NCBI RefSeq assembly: GCF_017353515.1
Contig: NZ_JAFMPY010000027.1
Span: 1 to 62,129 of the forward strand
DNA length: 62,129 nucleotides
Source of the DNA: Jiella sonneratiae
GTDB taxonomy: Bacteria; Pseudomonadota; Alphaproteobacteria; Rhizobiales; Rhizobiaceae
Reading direction: 5' to 3'
Part shown: positions 25,771-35,021 of the stretch, piece after piece
Position numbering within the stretch: the stretch's first letter is position 1
Layout of the letters: each line of letters starts with the position of its first letter
Notes under the pieces: generated by a model
Told to the model about the DNA's origin: nothing
Databases searched by the model: none
The model's input: only the letters and a program-made list of their open reading frames with translations
Program-made: the position numbers and the translations under genes

Positions 25771-27731
25771 CGGCGCACCAGCGCGACGAGATAGGCCCCC
25801 CCGACCAGCGCGGCGACGAGGCCGGTCGGCAGCTGGTAGGGGAAGGCGAGGCTGCGGGCCGCCGTATCCGTCACGATCATCAGCAGGGCTCCGACGAGCG
25901 CCGATGCGGCGAGCTGGTCGCGCGGCCTCGAGAAACCGACCGTGCGGGCGAGATGCGGCGCCATCAGCCCGACGAAGGAGAGCGGCCCCACGGCAAGCGT
26001 CGCGGCGGCGGTCGCGACGGCCGCAAGTGCGACCAGCAATCCTCCGGCCCGTTGCGGCGAGATGCCGAGACCGATGGCCGTCGCCTCGCCGAGCTGCAGG
26101 ATCGCGAGCCACCGGTGGCCGAAAAGCGCCAGCGGGACGAGGACGATGGCGAGAAGCGCCTCGGCGACAGCGACGCCGGGCGTCACGCGCAGGGTCGAGC
26201 CGCTCATCCAGTCAAGAAGCCGCGTCGCTTCCGGGCCGCCGCGGGAAAGGACGAGCGTCACGCCGGCACCCGCGAGCGAGGCGACGGCGATCCCGCCGAG
26301 GATCAGCCGTTCGGGGCCGAGTCGTGCGGCGTGGGCGAAGGCGAGGATCGCGGCGAGGGCGGCCAGTGAGCCGCCGGCCGCGGCGGCGAAGGTCGGACCG
26401 CTTCCGGCAAGGGGATCGATGACCAGCAGGGCGGCGAGGCCGAGGCCGGCGCCGGTGCTGATGCCGAGAACCTCCGGGCTGGCGATCGGATTGGCGGTGA
26501 CGCGCTGCAGGATGGTGCCGGCGGCTCCGAGCAGGGCTCCCGCGGCCGCGCCGGAGACGAGGCGTGGCCAGCGAAGCGGCATCAGGGTTTCGGCAAGGTC
26601 TGCCGAGGAGAGGAACGCCCGGCCGTCGGGGGCGAGGTAAAGCGAGACGAGCGTTGCGGCGGCGGTGGCGGCGGCGAGAGCCGCAAGGCCGAGGGAAACG
26701 GCGCGGATCCGCCGGGCCGGGGCGGGAAGCGTGGAGACCGACCGGTGCGGCAGGCGCGGCAGCAGCCAGAGGAGCACCGGCCCGCCGAGCAGCGCCGTCA
26801 CTGCGCCGGTGGGGATGGTCGTGCCGGCGAGCTGCTGCAGCGCGAGGACGGCCGCGTCGGTCGCAAACAACAGGACGGCGCCGATCAGCGGCGCCGCGAC
26901 GAGCCGGGCGGAGGCGCTGCGGGCGCCGGAGAGCCGCGCCAGATTGGCCGCGGCCAGGCCGACGAAGCCGACGATGCCGACGGAAGCGATGACGCCCGTC
27001 GCGAGCACCGTCGCAAGGACGGCCGCCGCCAGCCGGATCGCCCCCGTCGCGACGCCGACGCCCCTGGCGCTCTCGTCCGAAAGGGAGAGGATCGCAAGCG
27101 GCCGGCGCATGAGGAAGACCGCGGGAGCGGCGACGCCGAGCATGAGGCCGATGGCCGCGTCGCTGCGCCAGCCGCTCTGGTCGAGCGCCCCGCCGCCCCA
27201 GAGATAGAGCGACATCATGTAGTCGCCGCCGGCAAGGATCAGCGTCGCCGAGAGGGACGAGGCGACGAGCGAGACGACGAGACCGCAGAGGATCATCGTC
27301 ACGGGGTCGTAGTTGCGGCGCCGCGACAGGATGAGGACGAGGGCCAGCGCGGCCGCTCCGCCGGCGAAGGCGACGAGGACCTTCGCCCCGGCGAGAAGCG
27401 CCGGCGCGAGAAGCGTCGCTATACCGAGCGCGAGCTGCGCCCCGGCGCCGATGCCGAGGGTCGACGGGTCGGCGGCAGGGTTGCGCAGCGCCTGCTGCAG
27501 GAGCGCGCCGGCAAGCCCGAGGGCGGCGCCGCCGAGGAGGGCGAAAACGCCGCGCGGCAACAGGCCGGCGATCAGGAATGTCTCGGAAAAACCCGGAGCG
27601 AGGCCGACGGTGGCGCTCTTCGCGGCGAGCGCGAAGACGGCGAGGGACGCCGCGAAAAGCGCGAGCCAGCCCGCCGCCGCGACGCCCCGCCCGCGCATCC
27701 GGGCGGCGGCGGATTTCAGATCCTGTCTCAT
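25752..27731 (-). CDS. fhuB: Fused ferric-siderophore ABC permease (FhuB-like)
   Basis: 659 residues made of two FecCD-type halves (about 1 to 325 and 335 to 659), the architecture of FhuB. Each half has the family core: RGVFALLGGAALGLAGALLQQ and NPAADPSTLGIGAGAQL in the first, RLVSGAAAGALLGAAGTILQR and NPIASPEVLGISTGAGL in the second. About twenty transmembrane segments are visible. The ATG overlaps the stop of the binding-protein gene (ATGA). Together they import a ferric hydroxamate or related siderophore. Confidence 0.92.
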   Translation of the reverse strand: MRQDLKSAAARMRGRGVAAAGWLALFAASLAVFALAAKSATVGLAPGFSETFLIAGLLPRGVFALLGGAALGLAGALLQQALRNPAADPSTLGIGAGAQLALGIATLLAPALLAGAKVLVAFAGGAAALALVLILSRRRNYDPVTMILCGLVVSLVASSLSATLILAGGDYMMSLYLWGGGALDQSGWRSDAAIGLMLGVAAPAVFLMRRPLAILSLSDESARGVGVATGAIRLAAAVLATVLATGVIASVGIVGFVGLAAANLARLSGARSASARLVAAPLIGAVLLFATDAAVLALQQLAGTTIPTGAVTALLGGPVLLWLLPRLPHRSVSTLPAPARRIRAVSLGLAALAAATAAATLVSLYLAPDGRAFLSSADLAETLMPLRWPRLVSGAAAGALLGAAGTILQRVTANPIASPEVLGISTGAGLGLAALLVIDPLAGSGPTFAAAAGGSLAALAAILAFAHAARLGPERLILGGIAVASLAGAGVTLVLSRGGPEATRLLDWMSGSTLRVTPGVAVAEALLAIVLVPLALFGHRWLAILQLGEATAIGLGISPQRAGGLLVALAAVATAAATLAVGPLSFVGLMAPHLARTVGFSRPRDQLAASALVGALLMIVTDTAARSLAFPYQLPTGLVAALVGGAYLVALVRRKAPAG

Positions 27732-28642
27732 CCGGCCGACCGGCCGCTTCGGTGAAGCAGGGCGTCGGTCAGGAAGCCGGCGAACCGCGTCGCCGCGGGC
27801 AGCGCGCCGAAGGCGTCGCAGGGCGGCAGAAGCGCGAAGCGGCCGGCCGCGACGGCGGGCAGCGCCCGCCAGAGGGCGCCGGTCTCGATGGCGCGCCGGG
27901 CGTCCGGCGGCACGGGGCCCACGCCGACGAGGAAGGCGTCGGGGAAGGCCGCGAGCCGCTCGATCCCGACCGGCGCGTTGGCGCTGTAGCGTGTGCCGCC
28001 CCGCCAGGCGTTCTCGAGGCCGAGGCGCGACAGCGTGTCGCCGAACAGCGAGTCGGCGCCGAAGACCCTGACGTGGCCGGCATCGCCGACGTCGACGAGG
28101 AGCACCGGCGGGGCCGATGCCGTGCGAAGCGCCTCGCGCGCTTCGGCAAATCGGCGCGCGCCATCGGCGACGAGGCCTCGCCCCCGCCCGGCGATCCCGC
28201 ACTCCGCCGCGACGGCGACCGTCATCGCCTCGATCCTTGCGAGCGGCGGCTCGCCCGGCAGGAACAGGTCGAAAATCCGGAAACGGGCGATCCGCTCGAT
28301 CTGGGGCGCGGCCCAGGCGCTGTAGTTGCTGCCGTAGACGACGTCCGGGCGGATCATTGCAAGGCGCTCGAAGGAAAGCGCCCCGCGCAGGCCGAGGTCG
28401 GCGACCGTTTCCGGCACCGCGGGCTCGACGACCAGGCGGCGATAGAGGATCAGTTCTGGCGCCGCGGCAGGGGGGAGGCCGAGCGCGAGGAAGGTTTCGA
28501 GAAGCGCCCAGTCGACGACGGCGACGCGGCCCGCCCCCGCGACGCCCGCGGCGTCCGCCCGAGGGACCCGGCCGGCGAAGGCGCTCGCGCCAAGCCCGGC
28601 AAGCGCCGCCCGGCGCGTGATCTGCGAAACCTGTGCCGTCAC
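27728..28642 (-). CDS. fhuD: Ferric-siderophore binding protein (FhuD-like)
   Basis: 304 residues. The N-terminus TRRAALAGLGASAFAG has a twin arginine before a hydrophobic core and ends PRADAAG, so Tat export is likely, as for other FhuD-type proteins. The mature part carries the helical-backbone periplasmic fold pattern (SFERLAMIRPDVVYGSNY; SANAPVGIERLAAFPDAFL). The GTG start overlaps the stop of the ATPase gene (GTGA), and its own stop overlaps fhuB. Confidence 0.88.
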   Translation of the reverse strand: MTAQVSQITRRAALAGLGASAFAGRVPRADAAGVAGAGRVAVVDWALLETFLALGLPPAAAPELILYRRLVVEPAVPETVADLGLRGALSFERLAMIRPDVVYGSNYSAWAAPQIERIARFRIFDLFLPGEPPLARIEAMTVAVAAECGIAGRGRGLVADGARRFAEAREALRTASAPPVLLVDVGDAGHVRVFGADSLFGDTLSRLGLENAWRGGTRYSANAPVGIERLAAFPDAFLVGVGPVPPDARRAIETGALWRALPAVAAGRFALLPPCDAFGALPAATRFAGFLTDALLHRSGRSAG

Positions 28643-29466
28643 TTGACGTAGCCGATCGGCGGGCCGGCGTCCGGCCGCTTCAGAATGCCCATCCTGACGC
28701 CGTAGATCGCCTCGAGCACCTCGGGGCGCATGATCGCCGCCGGGCCGCCGTCGGCGACGATGCGTCCCTCGCGCAGCGCGACGAGGCGGTCGCAGATCTG
28801 CGCCGCCATGTTGATGTCGTGGAGGACGATGACGACGGAAAGTCGGCGGTCCTGCGAGAGCCTTCGCACGAGGCCGAGCATCTCCGCCTGGTGGGCGACG
28901 TCGAGGGCCGAGGTCGGTTCGTCGAGGACGAGGCACCCGGTCTCCTGGGCGAGCAGCATGGCCAGCCAGACGCGCTGGCGTTCGCCGCCGGAAAGCTCCG
29001 AGACCTGGCGGTCGGCGAAGCCCTCGGTGTCGGTGCGCGCCATCGCCGCCTCGATCGCGTCCCGGTCGCCTCGGCCGAGCCGACCGAGCGGGCCGTGCCA
29101 GGGATAGCGTCCGAGGGCGACGAGTTCGCGGCCGGTCATGCCGTCGGTCGCCGGCGGCGTCTGCGGCAGATAGGCGAGCCGCCGCGCGAAGTCGCGTCGT
29201 CCGAAGCCTTCGATCGGGCGCCCGGCGAAGCATATCGTGCCCCGGCTCGGCACGGTCTGGCGGGCGAGCAGCCTGACGAGGGTCGACTTGCCGGAACCGT
29301 TCGGGCCGATCAGCCCGTGGACGAGACCCGGCTCGAGACGAAGCGAGAGGTCTCTGAGGATCGGCCGGCCACCTGCCGCAAAGCCGACGTCCTCGACGCG
29401 GAAGAGCGGCACGTCTGCGGTGTCTTCCCGACTGTCCGGGGGGCTTTCGGCAAGCTGCATCGTCAT
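28639..29466 (-). CDS. fhuC: Ferric-siderophore ABC ATPase (FhuC-like)
   Basis: 275 residues with Walker A GPNGSGKST, Q-loop AYLPQTPPATDGMT, signature LSGGERQRVWLAMLL, Walker B CLVLDEPTSALD and the switch region VVIVLHDINMAAQ, the pattern of siderophore/heme/B12 ATPases. It lies 72 bases behind the receptor gene and is coupled to fhuD by overlap. Confidence 0.92.
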   Translation of the reverse strand: MTMQLAESPPDSREDTADVPLFRVEDVGFAAGGRPILRDLSLRLEPGLVHGLIGPNGSGKSTLVRLLARQTVPSRGTICFAGRPIEGFGRRDFARRLAYLPQTPPATDGMTGRELVALGRYPWHGPLGRLGRGDRDAIEAAMARTDTEGFADRQVSELSGGERQRVWLAMLLAQETGCLVLDEPTSALDVAHQAEMLGLVRRLSQDRRLSVVIVLHDINMAAQICDRLVALREGRIVADGGPAAIMRPEVLEAIYGVRMGILKRPDAGPPIGYVK

Positions 29467-29538
29467 GCCGGCGGACGCGGACGCCGAGGCGTCCGCTCGC
29501 CCGATGCGGAACCGAGGATCATGCGACGCCTCTCGGTG

Positions 29539-31746
29539 TCAGAAGCTGAAATGCGTCTTCAGGAGCGCCGTGCGTCCTTCGCCATAGGCGCAGCTGTAGG
29601 CGCTCTGGCAGCCGGACACGTATTCCTTGTCGAAGACGTTGTTGACGTTGAGCGACACGCCCCAGTCGTCCTGTTCGTAGCCGAGCTTGACGTCGAAGAC
29701 CGTCGCGTCCGGAACCTTCAGCGTGTTCTCGTTGTCGGCGTAGCTGTCGCCCTGATAGCGGATGCCGGCGCCGGCCGTCACCCCCTTCAGGCGGCCGCTC
29801 GGCACGGTGTAGTTCAGCCAGGCCGAGGCGAGGATCTCCGGGATGAGATAGGGGCGATTGCCGACGATCGCCGCGTTGGCGTCCTCGGTGATTTCGAGGT
29901 CGTAGGCGGTGAAGGCGCCCTTGACGTTCCACGCCTCGTCGAGATTGACGTTCGCCTCCACCTCGACGCCGCGCGAGCGGACCTCGCCGAGCGCCGCCGT
30001 CACGTACTGGCCGTTGAGGACGCGCGTCTGCAGTGTGTTGCGGCGGGTCAGGTCGAACAGCGAGGCGGTCAGCGTCGCATCGAGGAAGGTCGGCGAATAT
30101 TTCAGGCCGACCTCGTACTGTTCGCCGGTCTGCGGACCGACGGGCTCGCCGGCCGTGTCGGTGCCGATCTGCGGCTCGAAGAAGCGCGCCACGCTGACAT
30201 AGGGGGTGAGGCCGCCGGCAAACTCGTAGGCGAGGCCGGCGCGGCCGGAGACCGAGCCGTCTTCGCGGTCGTAGTCGTTGTTCGTCGCCGTCTGGTCGTC
30301 GCGGTCGATCCAGACCTCGTCGTAGCGGCCGTTCAGGGTGAGGACCCATCCGTCGCCGAACTTCGCCTGCTCCTGGGCGTAGAAGCCGAGCTGGTTCATG
30401 TCGAGCGTCTCGTCGACATAGGGATCGTAGAGCGCGCCGAGATTGTCGGTGTAGACCGGATCGATCGGGTCGAGCTGGTCGGCAGGGCCGGTCGCCTGCC
30501 ACTGGTCGATCCGATAGTATTTGTAGTCGACGCCGGCGAGGAGCTGGTGGTGCACCGCGCCGATCTGATCCTCGAACACCAGCTGGTTGTCGGTCTCGAC
30601 GAGATCGGCCTTGGTGTCGTGGGCGAAGTTCAGCCGGTAGAGCGTGTTGTCGGTGGTGTCGAAGTCGTAGGGGTAGGGGCCGTACTCGCTGCGCTCGACA
30701 TGGATCAGCCGCGTGTTTGAGCGGAAGGTCAGCTCGTCGGTCAGCGCCTGCTGGAGGTCGTAGCCGATGCTCGCCTGTTTCGACCTGAAGGAATCGAGCC
30801 CCGGTTCGCTGTAGTAGAGGTCGCGCGGCACGAAGCCGTAGGGGGCCGCCGTCACCGTGCCGACATAGGGCCAGAAGCCGCCGGTGTGGCGCTGGTCGTC
30901 GTACTGGTAGGTGGCATAGACCGCGAGCCGCGTGTCGGCATCCGGCTCGTAGAGCAGGCTCGGCGCCACGACGCCGCGGAAGTTGTCGGCATAGTCGGTC
31001 TGGGTGTCGCCGCCCTTGACGCGGCCGACGATCCGGTAGCTCCAGGGGCTCGCCTCGAAGAACGCGTCGCCGACGTCGAAGCCGACATAGCCGTTGGGAT
31101 CGTCGGTGACGCCGGCCTCGACATAGCCGTGATGGTCGCCGTCGGCGCGCTTCGACACCTCGTTGACGATGCCGCCGGCGCTGGAGCCGCCGTAGAGGAC
31201 CGAGGCCGGACCCCGCAGCACCTCGATCCGGTCGAGCAGGAAGGGATCGACGGTGATGCCGGCGAAGGCGTACTGGTAGAGCTGCAGCCCGTCGAGGAAC
31301 ATGCCGGACTGGGTGGCGTCGAAGCCGCGGATGTAGACCCAGTCGGTGTCGCTGTCGTAGCCGAAGGGCTGGGCGAAGACGCCCGGGGTGTAGCGCAGGG
31401 CCTCGTCGACCTTCTGGGCGCCGCGGTCCTTCAGTTCTTCCTGGCCGATCACCGAGACGGCCTGGGGAATTTCGGCGAGCGGCGTCGCGACCTTCGAACC
31501 CGCGGTGGCCTTCTTGGCGACGTAGCCGTCGACCTCGCCGGGATCGGCGAGACCGCCCGCGTCGCCGCCGGAAGATGCCTCGTCCCCGGCATTGCCGATC
31601 ACCACTTCGTCGAGCCTGACCACTGACTGGGCCTGCGCCGGGCTTTCCGCGAGGGGGCCGAAATATCCGGCCGCCGCGAGCACGCCGGCGAGCGCCCCGA
31701 GGGTTGATGGATGGCTGGAGGGACCTCTCCGGGACGACCGACGCAT
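29539..31746 (-). CDS. TonB-dependent siderophore receptor (FhuA/FoxA-like)
   Basis: 735-residue outer-membrane receptor. The signal peptide is followed by the mature start AQSVVRLDEVVIGNAG, in which LDEVVI is a plausible TonB box. The plug domain contains AEIPQAVSVIGQEELKDRGAQKVDEALRY and RGFDATQSGMFLDGLQLYQ, and the beta-barrel ends in an aromatic residue (LLKTHFSF). Plug features place it with hydroxamate-type siderophore receptors. ATG at 31746 chosen; an upstream TTG is possible. It is the first gene of the iron operon, directly behind an IRO-like palindrome. Confidence 0.92.
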   Translation of the reverse strand: MRRSSRRGPSSHPSTLGALAGVLAAAGYFGPLAESPAQAQSVVRLDEVVIGNAGDEASSGGDAGGLADPGEVDGYVAKKATAGSKVATPLAEIPQAVSVIGQEELKDRGAQKVDEALRYTPGVFAQPFGYDSDTDWVYIRGFDATQSGMFLDGLQLYQYAFAGITVDPFLLDRIEVLRGPASVLYGGSSAGGIVNEVSKRADGDHHGYVEAGVTDDPNGYVGFDVGDAFFEASPWSYRIVGRVKGGDTQTDYADNFRGVVAPSLLYEPDADTRLAVYATYQYDDQRHTGGFWPYVGTVTAAPYGFVPRDLYYSEPGLDSFRSKQASIGYDLQQALTDELTFRSNTRLIHVERSEYGPYPYDFDTTDNTLYRLNFAHDTKADLVETDNQLVFEDQIGAVHHQLLAGVDYKYYRIDQWQATGPADQLDPIDPVYTDNLGALYDPYVDETLDMNQLGFYAQEQAKFGDGWVLTLNGRYDEVWIDRDDQTATNNDYDREDGSVSGRAGLAYEFAGGLTPYVSVARFFEPQIGTDTAGEPVGPQTGEQYEVGLKYSPTFLDATLTASLFDLTRRNTLQTRVLNGQYVTAALGEVRSRGVEVEANVNLDEAWNVKGAFTAYDLEITEDANAAIVGNRPYLIPEILASAWLNYTVPSGRLKGVTAGAGIRYQGDSYADNENTLKVPDATVFDVKLGYEQDDWGVSLNVNNVFDKEYVSGCQSAYSCAYGEGRTALLKTHFSF

Positions 31747-31797
31747 GAAACACCCGCTACGCAAGAAATGACTGACGTAACGGCTATGCGAGATATT

Positions 31798-31814
31798 ATG
31801 ACTAATCTAGTCAT
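31798..31814 (-). promoter_or_regulatory. RirA-type iron-responsive operator (TGA-N9-TCA)
   Basis: Perfect seven-base arms ATGACTA and TAGTCAT around ATC. Inside is TGA, nine bases, TCA, the spacing of the iron-responsive operator bound by RirA in rhizobia. It lies 52 bases before the receptor start codon, where it would cover the promoter. Regulator identity is inferred. Confidence 0.6.
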
Positions 31815-31901
31815 GATTTCGGAGTCGGTGCGGCCGGGCCACGGCTGTTGCCCAATTGTCGCAGCTTCGGCACGTCGGCACGGCGGCGGCGGTGCCGCGG
31901 A

Positions 31902-32648
31902 TCACCCTCCCGTCGGAGCGAAGCGCGCGACCATTTCGTGGCCGTCCCCGGGATAGACGAGGCGGACATGGGTGATCGGCCGGTCCTGGTCGAAGGTGCG
32001 CCGCTCGACGACGAGGCAGGGCGAGCCGGGCGCGACGAGAAGCACCTCCGCCGCGGCAGCGTCCGCCGCCGATGCCCGGATGCGGTGTTCGGCCGTCGAC
32101 CAGGGGATCCTCGACACCAGGAAGGCGCCGGGCGAGAGCGTCGCAAAGCCCTCGTCCGCGACCTCCGGCACGGCGGAAAGATTGATCAGCCGGTCTTCGA
32201 GGCAGAACGGCCGGCGGGCGGCGAAATGCCGGCAGGTGATGTCGAGGACGGGCGTTCCGGCCGAAACGGCGAGCAGCGGCTGGTCGGCCTTGATGGCGGG
32301 CCGCACGGCGCGCCGCAGGATCTCGAAGTGATAGGGCAGGCCGAGGGCCTCGACCTCGCGCCTGACGTCGACGATCTTAAGCACCGCCGATTGCGAACTC
32401 GGCCGGCGCACGAAGCTGCCGGCCTTGCGCCGCCGCTCGATGAGGCCGGCGCGGGAGAGTTCGGTCAGCACCTTGTTGACGGTCATGCGCGAGCAGCCGT
32501 AGCGGGCCGCGAGATCCTGCTCGAAGGGGATCTGGCTGCCCGGCTGCCAGGCGCCGGAGACGATGCTGCCCTCGATGTCGGAGCGGATGGTCTCGTGCAG
32601 CGAGCGCTTCCTGTCGCCGGAGGCCTCGGATGGCATCCGCGCGGTCAT
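31902..32648 (-). CDS. hutC: Histidine utilization repressor, GntR/HutC family
   Basis: 248 residues. The N-terminal winged helix (SLHETIRSDIEGSIVSGAWQPGSQIPFEQDLAARYGCSRMTVNKVLTEL split around residues 15 to 60) is of GntR type. The C-terminal UTRA domain shows DITCRHFAARRPFCLEDRLINL and a final VYPGDGHEMVARF, typical for HutC. It is expected to release DNA on binding urocanate. It closes the minus-strand unit that begins with the ABC binding-protein gene. Two HutC-like sites lie in the locus. Confidence 0.9.
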   Translation of the reverse strand: MTARMPSEASGDRKRSLHETIRSDIEGSIVSGAWQPGSQIPFEQDLAARYGCSRMTVNKVLTELSRAGLIERRRKAGSFVRRPSSQSAVLKIVDVRREVEALGLPYHFEILRRAVRPAIKADQPLLAVSAGTPVLDITCRHFAARRPFCLEDRLINLSAVPEVADEGFATLSPGAFLVSRIPWSTAEHRIRASAADAAAAEVLLVAPGSPCLVVERRTFDQDRPITHVRLVYPGDGHEMVARFAPTGG

Positions 32649-32791
32649 GCCGGTCCCGTCCCCGCAATGGTACGGCCGTCGCGGCACGGCCTCGCCGCGA
32701 ACGGGCGGCCCGGGCGCGGGCGGTCCCGCCCCGCATCCGATTCGGCCTTCGATGGCACCGGCCGGCCGCCGGCGGTCTTCCGGGTCATCGT

Positions 32792-33634
32792 CTAGACCAG
32801 CGCTGCGGCGCCGCGGTCGAGATAGGTCTCGAGGAACTGGGCGAGGCGCGGATGCCGCGGCTCCCCGAAGACCTCCCGCGGCGTTCCGTCGAGGAGCAGG
32901 CGCCCGTGGTCGAGGAAGGCGATCCGCTGGCCGACGGTCGCCGCGAAGCCGATCTCGTGGGTGACGACGAGCAGCGTCATGCCGGAGCCGGCGAGGTCGC
33001 GCATGACGTTCAGCACCTCGCCGGTGAGCTCGGGATCGAGCGAGGCGGTCGGCTCGTCGAAGAGCATGACCTCGGGATCGAGGGCCAGCGCCCTTGCGAT
33101 GGCGACGCGCTGCTGCTGGCCGCCCGAGAGTTCGGAGGGGTAGTGTTTCGCGCGGTTGGCGAGGCCGACGCGGGAAAGTTGCGCCATGCCGTGCTCCTCC
33201 GCCTCGCTGCGCCGCATCCTGCGGACGGTGACGAGCGCCTCGCAGACATTGCCGAGCGCGGTCATGTGCGGCCAGAGATTGAACTGCTGGAAGACCATGC
33301 CGATCCGCGAGCGCACCGCCCGGATGCTTTGCGGCGACAGGCGGGTGCGGCCGCCGTCCGGCGCTTCGGCGAAGCCGAGCGGGTCGCCGTGGATCTCGAT
33401 CGTGCCGGTGGTCGCCTCTTCGAGGAAGGCGATGCAGCGCAGAAGCGTCGACTTGCCCGAGCCCGAAGGCCCGATCAGGCAGGTGGTGGCGCCGGTCGGG
33501 ACCTTGAGGTCGATGCCGGCCAGCACCTCGGTGTCGCCGAATCTCTTGGTCACGCCCCGCACGAGGACGGCGGCGTCGGCCTCTGGCGTCTCGGCGGTGC
33601 TGGCGCGCGGGGCGAGGGGGGCGGTGTCGCTCAT
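32792..33634 (-). CDS. Polar amino-acid ABC ATPase (hut-linked)
   Basis: 280 residues, HisP/GlnQ type: GPSGSGKSTLLRCI, VFQQFNLWPHMTALGN, LSGGQQQRVAIARAL, VMLFDEPTASLDPE, VVTHEIGF. The non-conserved N-terminal 22 residues are Ala/Pro-rich. Its ATG overlaps the stop of the preceding permease gene by one base (TGATG). The position in a hut cluster suggests histidine or urocanate uptake. Confidence 0.9.
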   Translation of the reverse strand: MSDTAPLAPRASTAETPEADAAVLVRGVTKRFGDTEVLAGIDLKVPTGATTCLIGPSGSGKSTLLRCIAFLEEATTGTIEIHGDPLGFAEAPDGGRTRLSPQSIRAVRSRIGMVFQQFNLWPHMTALGNVCEALVTVRRMRRSEAEEHGMAQLSRVGLANRAKHYPSELSGGQQQRVAIARALALDPEVMLFDEPTASLDPELTGEVLNVMRDLAGSGMTLLVVTHEIGFAATVGQRIAFLDHGRLLLDGTPREVFGEPRHPRLAQFLETYLDRGAAALV

Positions 33635-34299
33635 CACGCGGCAAACCTGAATTTCGAGAGCCGGGCCTCGGCGATCCGGCCGAGAAGGCCGCAGATCTCG
33701 ACGAGCACCCAGTAGAAGAGCGCGAGCAGGAACATCGCGTCGGCGAAGGCATATTGCTGCGAGCCGATGGCGCCGATGACCATGGTCATCTCCGGTACGG
33801 TGATGATCGACAGGATCGCCGTCTCCTTGATCAGGAGGATCGCCATGTTCACGCATTGCGGCAGGACCAGCATGGTCATCTCCGGCAGCAGGATGCGCCG
33901 CAGGATCTGCGAGCGCGACAGGCCGACGCACTGGGCGGCCTCGACGTGGCCGCGGGGCACGGCGTCGAAGCCCGCCCGGAAGATCTCGGAGAAATAGGCG
34001 CCGGCATAGACGGTCAGGCCGATGAGGCCGGCCGGGATCGGCTCCAGCCGCAGCCCGACGAAGGGGCCGCCGAAATAGAGCAGGAAGAGCTGCACCAGGA
34101 AGGGCGTGCCGCGCAGGATCTCGACGAGAAGCCGCAGCAGCCAGTCGACCGGCGGAGGGCCGTAGCGCCGCGCCGCGGCGACGAGGAAGCCGAGCGCCGC
34201 ACCCAACGCCGTCGCGACCACCCAGACCCAGATCGTCACCCAGAGGCCGGCAAGGATCTCCGGCAGCTTCTCGAGCATGAGGCCGAAGTCGAGGCTCAT
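33634..34299 (-). CDS. Polar amino-acid ABC permease (hut-linked, second)
   Basis: 221 residues with HisM/HisQ-type features: an N-terminal membrane segment GLWVTIWVWVVATALG, RGTPFLVQLFLLYFGGP, and the EAA loop GHVEAAQCVGLSRSQILRRILLPE. The start overlaps the stop of the first permease gene (ATGA). Confidence 0.9.
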   Translation of the reverse strand: MSLDFGLMLEKLPEILAGLWVTIWVWVVATALGAALGFLVAAARRYGPPPVDWLLRLLVEILRGTPFLVQLFLLYFGGPFVGLRLEPIPAGLIGLTVYAGAYFSEIFRAGFDAVPRGHVEAAQCVGLSRSQILRRILLPEMTMLVLPQCVNMAILLIKETAILSIITVPEMTMVIGAIGSQQYAFADAMFLLALFYWVLVEICGLLGRIAEARLSKFRFAA

Positions 34300-34937
34300 G
34301 CGCGGCCCACCCGGGCCATGCGCTCGGCCAGCGCGCCGCCGCCGGCCACGGTCCAGCAGATGACGAGGTAGAGGGCGCCGGCGACGGAATAGAACAAGAG
34401 CGGCTTGTAGGTGCTCGCGGCGAGGTTCTGGGCCATGCGGGTCAGCTCGATGACGCCGACGACGGAGATCAGCGAGGAGGCCTTGAGGATGAGGATCGCC
34501 TCGTTGACGAGGGCCGGCAGGGTCAGCCGGAAGGCGATCGGCGCCCGGATGCGCTTCAGCTGCTGCCACGGGGTGAGGCCGACCATGTCGGCGGCTTCGA
34601 GCAGCCCCTTCGGCACCGAGTTGAAGCCGCCGCGCAGGTTTTCGGCCTGATAGGCGGCGGTGCACAGCGACAGGCCGACGACGGCGGCGACGACGCTCGG
34701 CACGGAGATCCCGACCGCCGGCAGCAGATTGTAGATGAGCAGCAGCTGGACGAGCAGCGGCACGCCGCGGAAGAAGCTGATGAACAGCGTCGCCGGCAGC
34801 GAGAGGAGCCGGTTCGGCGACAGCTTGGCGGCGCAGACGAGGAGGCCGATGCCAAGGCCGATCACGATCGAGATGGCACTGATGACGACGGTGTAGCCCG
34901 CCGCCCAGAGCATCAGCTCGAAGAGTCTGAGGGACAT
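34296..34937 (-). CDS. Polar amino-acid ABC permease (hut-linked, first)
   Basis: 213 residues. Features are RGVPLLVQLLLIYNLLP and the EAA loop KGLLEAADMVGLTPWQQLKRIRAP, both standard for the histidine/glutamine permease family. It follows the binding-protein gene after 84 bases and forms a heterodimeric channel with the next permease. Confidence 0.9.
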   Translation of the reverse strand: MSLRLFELMLWAAGYTVVISAISIVIGLGIGLLVCAAKLSPNRLLSLPATLFISFFRGVPLLVQLLLIYNLLPAVGISVPSVVAAVVGLSLCTAAYQAENLRGGFNSVPKGLLEAADMVGLTPWQQLKRIRAPIAFRLTLPALVNEAILILKASSLISVVGVIELTRMAQNLAASTYKPLLFYSVAGALYLVICWTVAGGGALAERMARVGRA

Positions 34938-35021
34938 TGGCGGCTCGTCTCGTCCTTCATCGGCGGATGGTCCGCCGCGGGCGGCGAGGGCCTGCGGCGG
35001 ACGCGGCTGTGGCCGGCGGCG

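Noticed and set aside
28633-30720. 695-codon plus-strand frame opposite fhuC and the TonB receptor
   Set aside because: No recognisable domain and a Val/Ala/Asp/Arg repeat-like composition; both minus-strand genes are certain.
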